Of a stretch of DNA of 64,000 nt, positions 1 through 9,908 are shown one piece after another. The translations under genes and the position numbers were made by a program. Location: contig CAZIDP010000001.1 in the NCBI GenBank assembly GCA_964537975.1, positions 62,001 through 126,000 on the forward strand. Reading direction: 5' to 3'. The notes under the pieces were generated by a model that saw nothing but the letters and a program-made list of their open reading frames with translations, searched no databases and had not been told where the DNA came from. How positions within the stretch are numbered: the stretch's first letter is position 1; each line of letters starts with the position of its first letter. Origin of the DNA: SCBR16-9 sp964537975. GTDB lineage: Bacteria > Hydrogenedentota > Hydrogenedentia > Hydrogenedentales > SCBR16-9.

Positions 1-407
1 ATCATCTTGTTAATCTGCTTGTGGTTAAATTCCAGGCTGGCATTTTCATACCCATCCGTTATTATAATCATGATGACCTTGGTCTCCTTCTTCGCTCCTT
101 TCTTCGAGCCAAGACTTTTTTCAAGATCCATGATCCCTCTGCCAATAGCATCAAGCAACGGTGTCATGCCGCGTGGTACAAAGGTCTCATTGGTCAACAA
201 TGGAATTTCCTTGATTGGCTTGAAACGATGTATAACTTCATAGGGGTCATCTGAATCAAATTGCACCAAAGTCAATGTAGCTTTCCCAGGCTCTGATTGT
301 TGTTGTTTCAGAAAAGCATTGAAACCGGCTATAGTTTCTTCCCGAATAGATGCCATAGAGCCTGTGCGGTCCAGAATCACGGATATGTGCGAAGTGTTTT
401 TTTTCAT
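1..407 (-). CDS. VWA domain protein, C-terminus cut by the window edge
   Basis: The reading frame starts at the ATG complementary to 405-407 and runs off the left end of the window, so about 135 N-terminal residues are visible. An AGGAAA Shine-Dalgarno lies just upstream. A MIDAS metal site is readable: D-R-T-G-S near residue 14 (Thr where many have Ser), G-M-T-P-L-L-D-A and I-T-D-G-Y-E-N. No signal peptide is visible, so it is probably cytoplasmic. It resembles the widespread stand-alone bacterial VWA proteins that begin with a short basic N-terminus followed by the MIDAS strand. VWA domains bind metal and usually mediate protein contacts; the partner is unknown. Family assignment is firm; role is not. 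Confidence 0.85.
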   Translation of the reverse strand, partial: MKKNTSHISVILDRTGSMASIREETIAGFNAFLKQQQSEPGKATLTLVQFDSDDPYEVIHRFKPIKEIPLLTNETFVPRGMTPLLDAIGRGIMDLEKSLGSKKGAKKETKVIMIIITDGYENASLEFNHKQINKM

Positions 408-1009
408 TTCACGTTTCCTTTTTTGGTGTTACCAATGCAGTTTTTGTCAAGCTGTTCATAAAAAACTATGTGATTTTTAGACAAGACAAAATACTAAGAG
501 CATTACTCGTGCCAAAACATGGATGCATCTACAAATCACCAAAATATCTATATATTGTACCCAGTATGGCCTAATGCGCAATATGCATTACCCCAACTTC
601 GACCAATTTTTATATCATAATTGCCTTACTCTGAATTACTTGTTTATTGAGCACCATATATCAACCATAGCTCAATTTTTGAGCTGGCTAGCTGATTCGT
701 TTAGCATGAGGTACACCAACAATTGTTAATTGTTCATATTGCATCTGGTATTGCCATACAGTTTTTGATACAAAATATAGACTGCGAGATTTTATGCAAT
801 TCGGCATATAGATATTTAGAGATTTTTCAGTATCTTTGCTTGCGATATGCATCACCTGCCAGCATATAATGCATTTGATAACTGTCCAATTATTATGATG
901 GACATTATTCATGCTCATGCAGTTTGTGTTGCAATATTTATCTTTGAATCACACATTCATCTAAACAACAAGAACGTGGTTGAAACGATAACCAAATAAG
1001 GGACTAGTT
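408..1009. other. Intergenic region between divergent genes
   Basis: About 600 AT-rich bases separate the VWA gene (leftward) from the secreted fusion hydrolase (rightward). It should hold both promoters, but no convincing paired -35/-10 was found. A perfect 7-bp hairpin lies at 669-685 (AGCTCAA, 3-nt loop, TTGAGCT) without a T tract. The ORFs here are short, lack Shine-Dalgarno sequences and resemble nothing I know. Confidence 0.5.
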
Positions 1010-3037
1010 ATGAGAATATTTTTTTACTCCGTTTTATTTGCTTGTGTTCTGGTAATGTTTCACTCAACAAATACACAAGCCGAACTTCCTCAGGCAGTGT
1101 TTCCAGGAGAAGTATGGGACACAATGACACCAGCAGAAGCAGGACTGAATGACTCGGTGCTGGAACGTCTGGCAGGGCATGTTGGCGGTCGTGGCTGCGT
1201 TGTCCGACATGGTCGCATGGTATTTTCCTGGGGGGATCAGGAACGTTCCTCCGATGTTGCCTCTGCCTGTAAGACGGTATACAGTACGTTGTTGTTTTTT
1301 GCTGTGCAGGAGGGACTGATAAGCAGTCCGGATGATTTCGTTGCCAATCATGAACCAGGGTTATCTGATCTCAATCCAGAGAAAGAAGGCAAAATTACCT
1401 GGACCCATCTCGCTACACAAACCTCTGGTTACGGGTTAACCGAGAATCCTGGGACAGCATATTCATATAACGACTTTGCAATTGCCCTGTATTTTGATAC
1501 TTTGATGCATAAAGTATTCAATATGCATCCCGATGCTGTTCTATCAAAATATCTTGCTGAACCTCTTGGATTCCAGGATACATGCACCTTTGAAGCTTTC
1601 GGTCCGCAGGATCGGCCTGGTCGACTGGCAATTTCAGTACGCGATTTTGCACGCTTCGGCCAGTTTATACTGCACCAGGGACGCTGGAACAATGAAGTAT
1701 TGCTTGAACCTGCCTATGTGAAGCAAATGTTGAATACGGTTGTGCCCGCAGAAACCCCTATTACACAAGGTGAAGATGCAGCAATGCTGGAAGATCAACG
1801 CTCACTGGGGGGCGGTAAATCCATCACTGAAACCGGTCCAGGATTCTATAGTTTTAACTGGTGGCTGAATGGTGTGGATCGAAATGGAAATCGTTTATAT
1901 CAGGAAGGGCCAGCAGACCTGTTGCTCGCCAGTGGTCATGGTGGTCAACGGAATTTGTGGATATTTCCTTCGCTGGACCTGGTTGTATCCTGGAACGACT
2001 CCCCTATTGCTGATCATGATGACAGCCCGACAAACCCCGACACACTTTCCAACCAGGCTGTTCGATTAATGATGGAAGCCGTAGTAGATACTCCGAATTC
2101 TGGCTCAATACACAATCCAAAAACAACCGTGAGCATACAGGGTGACCGCTGGTATATCAATGACGAAATAACTTACCCAGGCACTCCAGCGGAAGGGCTG
2201 CTCATGAATGTGCGCATGGTCAATGCAACCTTTGAGGACCGAAATCGTGACGATTTTGATCCCGATGCGAATACCGATGCCTTTTTGGCGGCAATGCCTG
2301 ACTATGTTGAACATGGTATTCGCGCAGTTACATTGTGTTTACAGGGTGGTTTTCCGGGATATGAGGATGCATTAAACTCGGCATTCAATTCTGATGGTAG
2401 TCTTCGACCCGATTATATGGCACGGATCGGGCGCGTAATTCAAGCATGCAATGCACATGGTGTGGTAGTCATTCTGGGGTTATTTTATCAGCGGCAAGAT
2501 GGCTTGTTTGAAGATGCAGATGCACTACGGAATGCTGTTCGTAATGCTATGGAGTGGCTGATAGAGAAAGATTACCAGAATGTTGTGGTAGAAATCGCCA
2601 ATGAATATGGACATGGTGGTTTCAATCAAGACTTACTGCGGCAAGCAGCTGGCCAGGTAGAATTGATTGAGTTGGCCCGTTCTGTGGCACCGGAACTCTA
2701 CATATCAACGAGTGGTGGCGGTGATGGAACACTCCACGATGAGGTAGCCTCTGCCTCTGATTTCTTGTTGATTCATTACAATCATACCTCCTTGGGAAAC
2801 ATTCCAAATCGCATTGACCGATTACGTTCATTGGGCCGACCCATAGTATGCAATGAAGATGAAAAGGTTGGTGAAGAAGGCGCGGAGGCAGCCCGTATCT
2901 CGGTGGAACATGGCGCTTCCTGGGGACTCATGTTGCTGGAGGAAAATCAGAAATATCCATTTGTCTTTAATGGCGCAGCCGATGATCCTGTTGTATATGC
3001 TGTGTTGAAAAAACTTACTATACCTGACAATGAATAA
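1010..3037 (+). CDS. Secreted fusion: class C beta-lactamase-fold serine hydrolase plus TIM-barrel glycoside hydrolase-like domain
   Basis: 675 residues. A Sec signal peptide covers about residues 1-24 (ending NTQA). Residues 40-370 form a serine beta-lactamase/DD-peptidase-like domain (PF00144 type): S85-A-C-K88 matches the SxxK nucleophile motif, a Y-S-Y-N-D segment sits where the Tyr-Ser-Asn motif is expected, and G-H310-G-G matches the third motif. Residues about 395-660 look like a GH5/cellulase-like TIM barrel, with V-V-V-E-I-A-N-E532 as the likely acid/base strand and P-I-V-C-N-E616 as the likely nucleophile strand. Esterase or amidase plus glycosidase activity is an inference. The AAGGGA Shine-Dalgarno supports this start. 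The next gene, a GH32 enzyme, follows at once and is probably co-transcribed. Confidence 0.75.
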   Translation: MRIFFYSVLFACVLVMFHSTNTQAELPQAVFPGEVWDTMTPAEAGLNDSVLERLAGHVGGRGCVVRHGRMVFSWGDQERSSDVASACKTVYSTLLFFAVQEGLISSPDDFVANHEPGLSDLNPEKEGKITWTHLATQTSGYGLTENPGTAYSYNDFAIALYFDTLMHKVFNMHPDAVLSKYLAEPLGFQDTCTFEAFGPQDRPGRLAISVRDFARFGQFILHQGRWNNEVLLEPAYVKQMLNTVVPAETPITQGEDAAMLEDQRSLGGGKSITETGPGFYSFNWWLNGVDRNGNRLYQEGPADLLLASGHGGQRNLWIFPSLDLVVSWNDSPIADHDDSPTNPDTLSNQAVRLMMEAVVDTPNSGSIHNPKTTVSIQGDRWYINDEITYPGTPAEGLLMNVRMVNATFEDRNRDDFDPDANTDAFLAAMPDYVEHGIRAVTLCLQGGFPGYEDALNSAFNSDGSLRPDYMARIGRVIQACNAHGVVVILGLFYQRQDGLFEDADALRNAVRNAMEWLIEKDYQNVVVEIANEYGHGGFNQDLLRQAAGQVELIELARSVAPELYISTSGGGDGTLHDEVASASDFLLIHYNHTSLGNIPNRIDRLRSLGRPIVCNEDEKVGEEGAEAARISVEHGASWGLMLLEENQKYPFVFNGAADDPVVYAVLKKLTIPDNE

Positions 3038-3092
3038 ACAGTCATGTATTCATAAATGTTTATTGATTTGCAAATCCAGGAGCGTCATCAAC

Positions 3093-4679
3093 ATGCAAGT
3101 TTTACGTATGGTTCCTTTATTAATTACAGCATTGTTAATGGAAACAGCAACATCACAGGAGACCAGCATGAAGATTGAGCTGGATGTAAATCATTTAGAC
3201 CGACTGACTCGGGCCAATATGCGGGTTGCAGCCAAGCAGGCTTCGGTTGATAGCGACCCCTATAAACCGATTTTTCACATTATGCCGAAATCAGGTGGTT
3301 GTGGTGATCCCAATGGTCCAGTTTATTTTAATGGTAAATACCACATGTTTTATCAGCACGCACCTGAATTTGAATGGGGCGTACCCGTGGAGAAATGGGA
3401 GGAGTGGCAGGGGACATACAACTTTACTGGTTGGGGTCATGCATCCAGCGAAGACCTGGTCTATTGGGAGCATGAACCTATTGCATTGATGCCGGAACTG
3501 GGTTCTTATGATCCCAATTATTGCGCATCGGGTTCAACAGTTATTGATGATGACGGCATACCCACAATTTTTTATACCGCGGCAGAGCCACAAACTCAAT
3601 GCATTGCAAGAAGTCAGGACCCGAATCTACGTTGGTGGCTCAAAGACGAAAACAATCCGATTATTTTTGAACCTGACATCCCTGGATTTCGCAAGGGAGG
3701 CTTTCGTGATCCTTTCCTTTGGCGCGATGGAACAACCTGGCACATGATCTTGTGCGGCGCGCTATATGAAGTGGGCGGTATGGCAGTACACTTTAAGTCT
3801 GAAAACCTGACCGACTGGGAATATGCTGGAGCCTTTGCAAAGGGTATGGGCGAGCACTGTATTGCCTGGGAGTGTCCAAATTTTATACGTTTTGACAACA
3901 TGGGCATGCTGATTGTGTCGCCCTTGTTCGACAATCTGCAAGATACAAACCACGCCCCAAGAGGCAGTGTGGTATACACGATCGCCCCATATTCTGATAA
4001 TGGCTCTTTTACACCGGGTGAGTGGAAATCTATAGATATCGGAGGACCCAACAACTTTTATGCAACCCAATGCTTACAAACACCGGACGGACGCTGGCTG
4101 CTTTGGGGTATGAATCTGGGCGGGGGCAGTCAAGATCATCATTGGACAATAAATCTCTCATTACCCCGTGTCTTAACGTTACGCCAGGATGGCTTATTGG
4201 GACAGGAACCACCGGTAGAGCTACAAGAATTGCGTCGTTCGCATTGGGGGGAAAAAGACCTGATAATGGGCGGGGAATACTTGCTCGATATAAAAAGCAA
4301 CACCTTCGAAATTATGGTTGAAATCGAGTTAGGTAACGCCAATATAGTTGGGATTGATCTACGTGCTTCCGAAGATTTCACCAATAAAGTGCGTATTGCC
4401 TTTGATGTGAAGGACAGCATTTTACACATCAATGAACACCATATGCCTTTTGAATTGCTCGAAGGTGAAGACTGCTTACGATTACACGCCTTTGTTGACA
4501 GAAGTGTGGTTGAAGTATTTATTAATCGGAGAGAATGCGGTACCGTTCAACCATTCCACAATATTGATGACAAATCAATACGACTTTTCAGTGATGGTGG
4601 TACAGCACACATTCGTTCTGTGGATGTCTGGGAAATCGGCTCAATATGGAAGAAACCATCAAGCAATACACTTCAATAA
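3093..4679 (+). CDS. Secreted glycoside hydrolase family 32 (fructan/sucrose hydrolase-like)
   Basis: 528 residues from the chosen ATG, which has AGGAG ten bases upstream and opens directly into a signal peptide (MQVLRMVPLLITALL). An in-frame ATG at 3030 overlaps the previous gene but adds a poor leader. The three GH32 active-site blocks are visible: G-D72-P-N-G (nucleophile, replacing the usual WMNDPNG start), F-R-D206-P (transition-state stabiliser) and W-E260-C-P (acid/base). The C-terminal part (about 400-520) is the beta-sandwich typical of GH32, with D-R-S-V-V-E-V-F. Family members hydrolyse beta-fructosides; export suggests action on external levan, inulin or sucrose. Substrate is not determined by the sequence. 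Confidence 0.88.
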   Translation: MQVLRMVPLLITALLMETATSQETSMKIELDVNHLDRLTRANMRVAAKQASVDSDPYKPIFHIMPKSGGCGDPNGPVYFNGKYHMFYQHAPEFEWGVPVEKWEEWQGTYNFTGWGHASSEDLVYWEHEPIALMPELGSYDPNYCASGSTVIDDDGIPTIFYTAAEPQTQCIARSQDPNLRWWLKDENNPIIFEPDIPGFRKGGFRDPFLWRDGTTWHMILCGALYEVGGMAVHFKSENLTDWEYAGAFAKGMGEHCIAWECPNFIRFDNMGMLIVSPLFDNLQDTNHAPRGSVVYTIAPYSDNGSFTPGEWKSIDIGGPNNFYATQCLQTPDGRWLLWGMNLGGGSQDHHWTINLSLPRVLTLRQDGLLGQEPPVELQELRRSHWGEKDLIMGGEYLLDIKSNTFEIMVEIELGNANIVGIDLRASEDFTNKVRIAFDVKDSILHINEHHMPFELLEGEDCLRLHAFVDRSVVEVFINRRECGTVQPFHNIDDKSIRLFSDGGTAHIRSVDVWEIGSIWKKPSSNTLQ

Positions 4680-4760
4680 AATGCTAAAAAAATAATATGA
4701 ACTTACCATAAAATTTCCACCTGCTCCTGACTCACAATGCAATCTGTATCAAATTCTGTA

Positions 4761-5756
4761 TCAAAATTTGTATTGGAAACGGGCTGTGGCAAACCAGCCA
4801 TCATCGACAAGTATCCGGTTACGGTTACGATCGGAACGTTTACGACCCTCGCCTATTTGGCGGTCGAAGGAATATCCACCTTCCAAACCAATATTGGCAC
4901 GCTGGGTCAAGTCATAAGAAACTCCAGCGGTGGCCCGTTTCTCCTCGAATTCAATCCGATCACGGCTGCGATCACGGTCGGCTCGATTAAAAAACCGGGT
5001 GCGCCAGTCGAAGGCCAGTGACAATGTGAGTGGTTCTATTGGTGAATACCCGATGCGCACGTTGGCATTGCGTATGGGTAGATATCCAACTTGAAATGAA
5101 ACTTTATCACTTAAGTTGCCCGCTGCCCCTACGACAGGTATACCCACCACAGCAATTGCTTGCCGGCTGATCGGAAACATATAGGCAAATCCTGGAAGAA
5201 CTGGAATATCGCGATCCGTATCCGCATTCAGAAAAAACATCCAGGCTGTATATTCCAGGTGCGGTACTTGAAGAAAAGCTGTTCCCTTCAGGTAAGTCTC
5301 GTCCCAACTGTCAAATAATTTATTCGAGGCAGAACCGACTTGTAACACGCCCCCAGTTGTCCAATCATCCCGAATCCAACGCCGATACCCCAGAGTAAAA
5401 TTTAGATCGTACAAGTCCGACGGCAAGGCCGCTCCGCTGCCACTCAGGCGTGCATCGGTCTTTAAGTCAATCCAGTCAAAATCAGTGCCAATATACAGTT
5501 CATGCTCTTCATTCAGGATCAAAGGGTAACGCAATGACAGATCATACATCATGGCACGAAATTTGTCTTGGCTCCCACGCACATCTTCACTCGAATAAAA
5601 ACGAAGGTTTTCTTCAAAATTCAGTTTAAATTCGTTGGGAAACGGATTTAACAGTAATTGCAAATCTGCTGTCTGTGCCTGGACAGTAAGTGCGGACAGG
5701 AAAATCGTCACTGCCAGAATTGTAATTCGTCTTATCAAGTGAAATTTGAACATCAT
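4761..5756 (-). CDS. Outer-membrane beta-barrel protein
   Basis: 331 residues with a clear signal peptide (about 1-27, ending LTVQAQ). The mature part alternates polar and aromatic residues as in transmembrane beta strands and ends in the typical C-terminal signature Q-Y-K-F. I do not recognise a specific porin or transporter family; it recalls DUF6268-type barrels, which is only an impression. A GGAG Shine-Dalgarno precedes the double ATG at 5756/5753. It is encoded opposite the upstream sugar hydrolases and followed on the same strand by nothing closer than the end of the GH32 gene (81 bp, convergent). A role in sugar uptake is possible from context but unproven. Confidence 0.7.
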   Translation of the reverse strand: MMFKFHLIRRITILAVTIFLSALTVQAQTADLQLLLNPFPNEFKLNFEENLRFYSSEDVRGSQDKFRAMMYDLSLRYPLILNEEHELYIGTDFDWIDLKTDARLSGSGAALPSDLYDLNFTLGYRRWIRDDWTTGGVLQVGSASNKLFDSWDETYLKGTAFLQVPHLEYTAWMFFLNADTDRDIPVLPGFAYMFPISRQAIAVVGIPVVGAAGNLSDKVSFQVGYLPIRNANVRIGYSPIEPLTLSLAFDWRTRFFNRADRDRSRDRIEFEEKRATAGVSYDLTQRANIGLEGGYSFDRQIGEGRKRSDRNRNRILVDDGWFATARFQYKF

Positions 5757-5830
5757 TCAATCTCCATTCAGTACGACTGTATACTTTTTAGCTCCAGACT
5801 ATTGCTTACATGTTCTGCATGCCAGTATTA

Positions 5831-6880
5831 TTACGCTTCCAACCCAGGCACAACAACGACACGCCGTCCGTTGCGATCTTCAGCAGCCTGAAAAGCTTCT
5901 GGTGCTTGGGTCAGTGGAAAACGATGTGAGATATAGGGCTTCATATCAATAGCCCCCTTACTAATCAGGTCAACTGCCAATTTATGGTGCCGTGGTTGCG
6001 CACCGTGAGAACCTGTCACCATGAGTTCTCTATAATGAATTGTGTTGGTATCTATCATGACTTCTGATTGCCCCTTAGGCATACCCCCATAAAAATTGAT
6101 GCGGGCTCGATTTTTAGCCATGCGTAATGCGTCAACCTGGGCCTCCAAAGAGGGACATGCTGTCAAAATAACATCCGCACCCAGCCCATCCGTTTCATCA
6201 TAGACCCGTTGAATGGCATCTTCATCTCCAGAACAGATGGTGACATCGGCACCAAATTCTTTTGCCATTTCCAGACGTGGTCTTGAACGATTGATGCCAA
6301 TAACCTTGGTACATCCCATCAATCGGCCCACTTCCATCAACATGCATCCCAAAGGTCCCGTACCAATCACAACCAGCGTATCACCAAGTTTTGGTGTCAC
6401 CAATTCAAGTCCATTTATACAGCAGGCCAGCGGCTCTGCCAGTGCTGCCTCTTCAAAACTGATGTGATCCGGTACCACATGAACAGGGCCATGGTTGACC
6501 ACGATGGGGTTCAAGACCAGGTATTCCGCAAAACTCCCCGGAAATTGATAACCCAGTGCGTAATTGATCTGGCAATTATTTCCCATGCCTGCGACACAAA
6601 ATACACACTCGCCACAGGGTACATCGCCACCAAGCGCTATACGGTCGCCCACTTTAAATTTTGAAACTTTTTTACCAACCTCAACAACTTCACCGGAAGC
6701 TTCATGCCCCATGATGGCGGGGAATTCCAAGCGCTTGTTTCCATAATGAAACATACGAATGTCCGACCCGCATATAGCACATGCCCCTACCTTCACCCGA
6801 ACACTATATTCATCCATTTCCGCATCGGGAACCTCTTTAACTACCAGGTTCTCAAGGCTCTCCAGTACCGCTGCTTTCAT
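5831..6880 (-). CDS. Zinc-dependent alcohol/polyol dehydrogenase (MDR family)
   Basis: 349 residues from ATG 6880, where the canonical start MKAAVLE lies; a longer frame to 7081 adds unrelated residues and is not used. Catalytic zinc ligands are visible as C37-G-S-D and G-H59-E60. The structural zinc lobe is complete (C89, C92, C95, C103). The Rossmann fold has G-T-G-P-L-G near residue 175. The family oxidises alcohols, sorbitol or threonine with NAD(P). The substrate cannot be read from sequence; neighbouring carbohydrate enzymes favour a polyol or sugar alcohol. It is followed on the same strand, 74 bp away, by the outer-membrane barrel gene. Confidence 0.88.
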   Translation of the reverse strand: MKAAVLESLENLVVKEVPDAEMDEYSVRVKVGACAICGSDIRMFHYGNKRLEFPAIMGHEASGEVVEVGKKVSKFKVGDRIALGGDVPCGECVFCVAGMGNNCQINYALGYQFPGSFAEYLVLNPIVVNHGPVHVVPDHISFEEAALAEPLACCINGLELVTPKLGDTLVVIGTGPLGCMLMEVGRLMGCTKVIGINRSRPRLEMAKEFGADVTICSGDEDAIQRVYDETDGLGADVILTACPSLEAQVDALRMAKNRARINFYGGMPKGQSEVMIDTNTIHYRELMVTGSHGAQPRHHKLAVDLISKGAIDMKPYISHRFPLTQAPEAFQAAEDRNGRRVVVVPGLEA

Positions 6881-7077
6881 TAATATATTCTTTCCAGGTT
6901 GATAATTCGTTAAGTTTAGTTTAGACAATGTGAAACAGAAGATATTGCCACCTATGTAGCAAAAATGTATCTGTGAATGTGTTGATTTCTGGGAGTAGGA
7001 CGGATTTTCAAAGCGCTTCGCAATAATTGTTGTCAAACCCTTCAATTGCCTACTATACACCAATTTTAGAGCAACTT

Positions 7078-8400
7078 TCACCTGCGGATAGTAAACAAAG
7101 GGTGTAACAAGACCTCACGAAACAGATGCAACACGGTGCCAGGTTCCGTTTCAGGCCCTGTTTTATCCGGAAACGGTTGCCAGGTCTGCAAAACATAATG
7201 GTCCGGGTAGAGACCTGTTGACATATACCCTTCAAAAAATAATAGTGTATTGGACAACGCTTCCTGGTTGGCAATTTCACGCTCCGGATTCGATACGGAC
7301 CGATCATGAAATGCATTTATTATATTGCCAGTCTTAATTCCCAGGTTACGAACACATTGCTCAACACCAATAATACGTCCATAATCCAGGGTTGCGTTTA
7401 ATCTCCCATCGAAGTGAACACCTTCATACCCATAATCGGTATGAAAGTGGTCCAGTACCAGACCGGCTGCTTCCATTGCCATTTTCAGATCACGAATTAT
7501 TTCGCAGAAAGGTAGCTTAGGAATCTCAGGGCGCGTTGGTGAATAGACCACATTGTCAGCACCTTCTACATAGAAATACCCCAACGACTCGATAACACCA
7601 AATCGCACACCGGGAATCAGAGTCTTCATTTCCAGAAAATAGGCTACCAGCTCACGATATAAGTCGTCGAATAACTCCCGAACCTCGGTGTCCACATAGG
7701 ACATCTCTGCGCTGACAGCAGGGTCGGTGACATCCAACCAGGCATCCAACCCGCGCATCAAGGAATGATCGGTCGACAGATAATGAATCTGACCCCCAAG
7801 ATTCAGCCAACGCGCTAGATGAGCAAACTCATTTTGCGCCTTGTATTTCCCACTTCCTGGCGCTCTTGATCGCGCACCACCAACCTCAAATGCTGTTTTA
7901 ACGCTATTTTGCTCTAATTTCTCGATCAATGCAGTTAACTGACTGTCTGAGGCCTCTGGCGCAGAATTCCCAGGTATCGGTGCAGTTGGCAATATCATCA
8001 GGTAACTTTTAAATACGATCATTGCCTCCCAAATCGTTGACCCATTCAAAGAGTCCAGGATTGCTGTAAAGAAACCTTCTCTCAAGGTACGGCCTTCAAT
8101 AAAGGGCATGGGTCCAATCCAGATTGATTGCCTTTCAGATTCTGTTGCCGAGTGAACAGACTTATTTTCATCTGTTGATTTATCAGAAGAAAGCTCTACG
8201 TGCGAAGTGTTCAATCTGACAGGCGCTGGCAGGCATACTTCGCGATGGTCTCGTTGTTCACAGATGCATGGAATAGTACATACTGCTGGTGTGAGAAAAA
8301 CACCAAAAAGCAATATACCCAACATATTTAAGCCATGTGAATGTCGCCGGTTTACATGCACCAAAGAATTCTTACATTTTGTTATAAATGAATTCGTCAC
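7078..8400 (-). CDS. Secreted protein of unknown function, possibly TIM-barrel-like
   Basis: 440 residues from a GTG at 8400. A basic n-region followed by MLGILLFGVFLTPAVC looks like a signal peptide, and an internal ATG at 8325 would start right at it. The region 60-90 is low in complexity and hydrophilic. The rest has alternating hydrophobic strands and helices, with segments such as G-V-R-F-G-V-I-E-S-L-G-Y and H-F-H-T-D-Y-G-Y-E-G that resemble barrel strands of glycoside hydrolase-like proteins. I do not recognise the family. No convincing Shine-Dalgarno was seen at either start. It is about 200 bp upstream of the alcohol dehydrogenase on the same strand. Confidence 0.55.
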   Translation of the reverse strand: MTNSFITKCKNSLVHVNRRHSHGLNMLGILLFGVFLTPAVCTIPCICEQRDHREVCLPAPVRLNTSHVELSSDKSTDENKSVHSATESERQSIWIGPMPFIEGRTLREGFFTAILDSLNGSTIWEAMIVFKSYLMILPTAPIPGNSAPEASDSQLTALIEKLEQNSVKTAFEVGGARSRAPGSGKYKAQNEFAHLARWLNLGGQIHYLSTDHSLMRGLDAWLDVTDPAVSAEMSYVDTEVRELFDDLYRELVAYFLEMKTLIPGVRFGVIESLGYFYVEGADNVVYSPTRPEIPKLPFCEIIRDLKMAMEAAGLVLDHFHTDYGYEGVHFDGRLNATLDYGRIIGVEQCVRNLGIKTGNIINAFHDRSVSNPEREIANQEALSNTLLFFEGYMSTGLYPDHYVLQTWQPFPDKTGPETEPGTVLHLFREVLLHPLFTIRR

Positions 8401-8517
8401 AGCGGCTACCTTGCTGGTTAAAGAAATTACAGAATGAAAATGAAAATATAACTACATTTTTATGTATAATACACACTTCAAAAAGCTTGACTTCAAGTAA
8501 AAAACTGCTCTTGTTCG

Positions 8518-8538
8518 ATTATCGTTCGCTTCGATAAT
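8518..8538. repeat. Perfect hairpin directly before an unlikely start codon
   Basis: ATTATCG and CGATAAT form a 7-bp stem with a 7-base loop that ends one base before the ATG at 8539. No Shine-Dalgarno is present there. The hairpin is evidence against translation starting at 8539 and could be an operator or leader structure for the DAHP synthase gene. Confidence 0.4.
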
Positions 8539-8625
8539 ATGGCAGGACTTAATTTTAAAATCCCAAAACAGCAACCACCTCTACCGAGTTTTGAAAATAC
8601 CAACTCATCTGGATACTTACACTGC

Positions 8626-9693
8626 ATGATGCAACAAACTTTCGATCTCAATGTCGTTTCTATGGTACCCCTCCTTACACCAAGGGCTATAAAAAATGAA
8701 CTCCCGATGACAGAAACGGCCAACCAAACAGTCGTTCAAGGTCGCAAGGGTATCGAAGCGATACTACGAGGTGAAGATTCACGATTGTTGGTTGTCGTAG
8801 GTCCTTGCTCAATCCATGATACGGTAGCAGCAATGGAGTATGCCAACCGGCTACAAGCGTTAAATGAAAAGCTTAATGATCGATTGTTCCTCGTCATGCG
8901 TACATATTTCGAAAAGCCACGCACCACCATCGGGTGGAAAGGTCTTATAAATGATCCCAACCTGGACGGGAGCTATGACATCCATAAGGGTTTACATAAA
9001 GCTCGCCAACTACTTATCGACGTAGCCAATATTGGGCTTCCGACAGCGATCGAAGTGCTTGATCCCATTGTGCCGCAATACACATCCGACCTTGTGAGTT
9101 GGGTTTCTATTGGGGCACGCACAACAGAGTCGCAAACCCACCGCGAGATGGCGAGTGGTCTGTCTATGCCGGTAGGGTTCAAAAATAGTACAGACGGTAA
9201 CTTGCAGGTGGCTATGGATGCTATGCAGTCAGCAAAACATCCTCACCACTTCCTGGGCATGGACACGGATGGCCGTTCCTGTATTGTAGCTACACGGGGC
9301 AATTCCTACGGACATATCATATTGCGAGGCGGCCGCGGTGGCCCCAACTATGACCCCGTCAGCATTACCCAAGCCGAAGAACAACTCCGAAACGCAGGTC
9401 TACCGTCACGTTTGCTGGTCGATTGCAGCCACGACAACAGTGGTAAACGATATACTTTGCAACGACATGTTCTGCGAAGTCTGATCCAACAGCGCCAGGA
9501 TGGCAACATGTCCATAGTCGGTGTCATGCTCGAGAGCAACTTACATGAAGGCAACCAACAATTACGCGACGGGCTTGAAAACTTAAAATATGGGGTTAGC
9601 ATTACCGATGCCTGCATCAACTGGGAAACTACAGACCAGTTGCTTCGATTTGCCCATCGTGAATTAAGCTCATCCGCGAAATCTCTGATATAA
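8626..9693 (+). CDS. aroF: 3-deoxy-7-phosphoheptulonate (DAHP) synthase, class I
   Basis: Catalyses the first step of the shikimate pathway: phosphoenolpyruvate plus erythrose 4-phosphate to DAHP. 355 residues from ATG 8626, close to the 350-356 of the E. coli isozymes. An in-frame ATG at 8539 would add 29 residues with no counterpart and sits behind a hairpin. Type I-alpha signatures are plain: L-L-V-V-V-G-P-C-S-I-H-D, R-T-Y-F-E-K-P-R-T, W-K-G-L-I-N-D-P, G-A-R-T-T-E-S-Q-T-H-R, the V-D-C-S-H-D-N-S metal strand and I-E/L-E-S-N-L-H-E-G-N-Q. Which of the three feedback types (Phe, Tyr, Trp) it belongs to cannot be told by eye, so the symbol is nominal. It stands alone, with no other aro genes nearby. 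Confidence 0.93.
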   Translation: MMQQTFDLNVVSMVPLLTPRAIKNELPMTETANQTVVQGRKGIEAILRGEDSRLLVVVGPCSIHDTVAAMEYANRLQALNEKLNDRLFLVMRTYFEKPRTTIGWKGLINDPNLDGSYDIHKGLHKARQLLIDVANIGLPTAIEVLDPIVPQYTSDLVSWVSIGARTTESQTHREMASGLSMPVGFKNSTDGNLQVAMDAMQSAKHPHHFLGMDTDGRSCIVATRGNSYGHIILRGGRGGPNYDPVSITQAEEQLRNAGLPSRLLVDCSHDNSGKRYTLQRHVLRSLIQQRQDGNMSIVGVMLESNLHEGNQQLRDGLENLKYGVSITDACINWETTDQLLRFAHRELSSSAKSLI

Positions 9694-9908
9694 AATAAAT
9701 CTCAAAGATTTCAGGTTGCATACCAGGCAAAGTACGGTACATAGCAAGGTTTTTTTGATTCTAACAGCTTTTTCCATGTACATTGTCTTTGCTCTGAAAA
9801 TAAATTTTCACTTCTTAACCTTTACTCACCAATTGAGCAACGTATACTACGCGGACATGGAACAATGGCATTGACCCAATCACCTCTGCTTCTGGAATTT
9901 TGACAATC

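Noticed and set aside
520..730. Short frames in the 408-1009 spacer
   Set aside because: No Shine-Dalgarno, biased to aromatic and Ile codons as expected of random AT-rich DNA, and no similarity to anything else in the window.
9694..9908. Possible terminator after the DAHP synthase gene (T7 run at about 9751)
   Set aside because: No stable hairpin precedes the T run.
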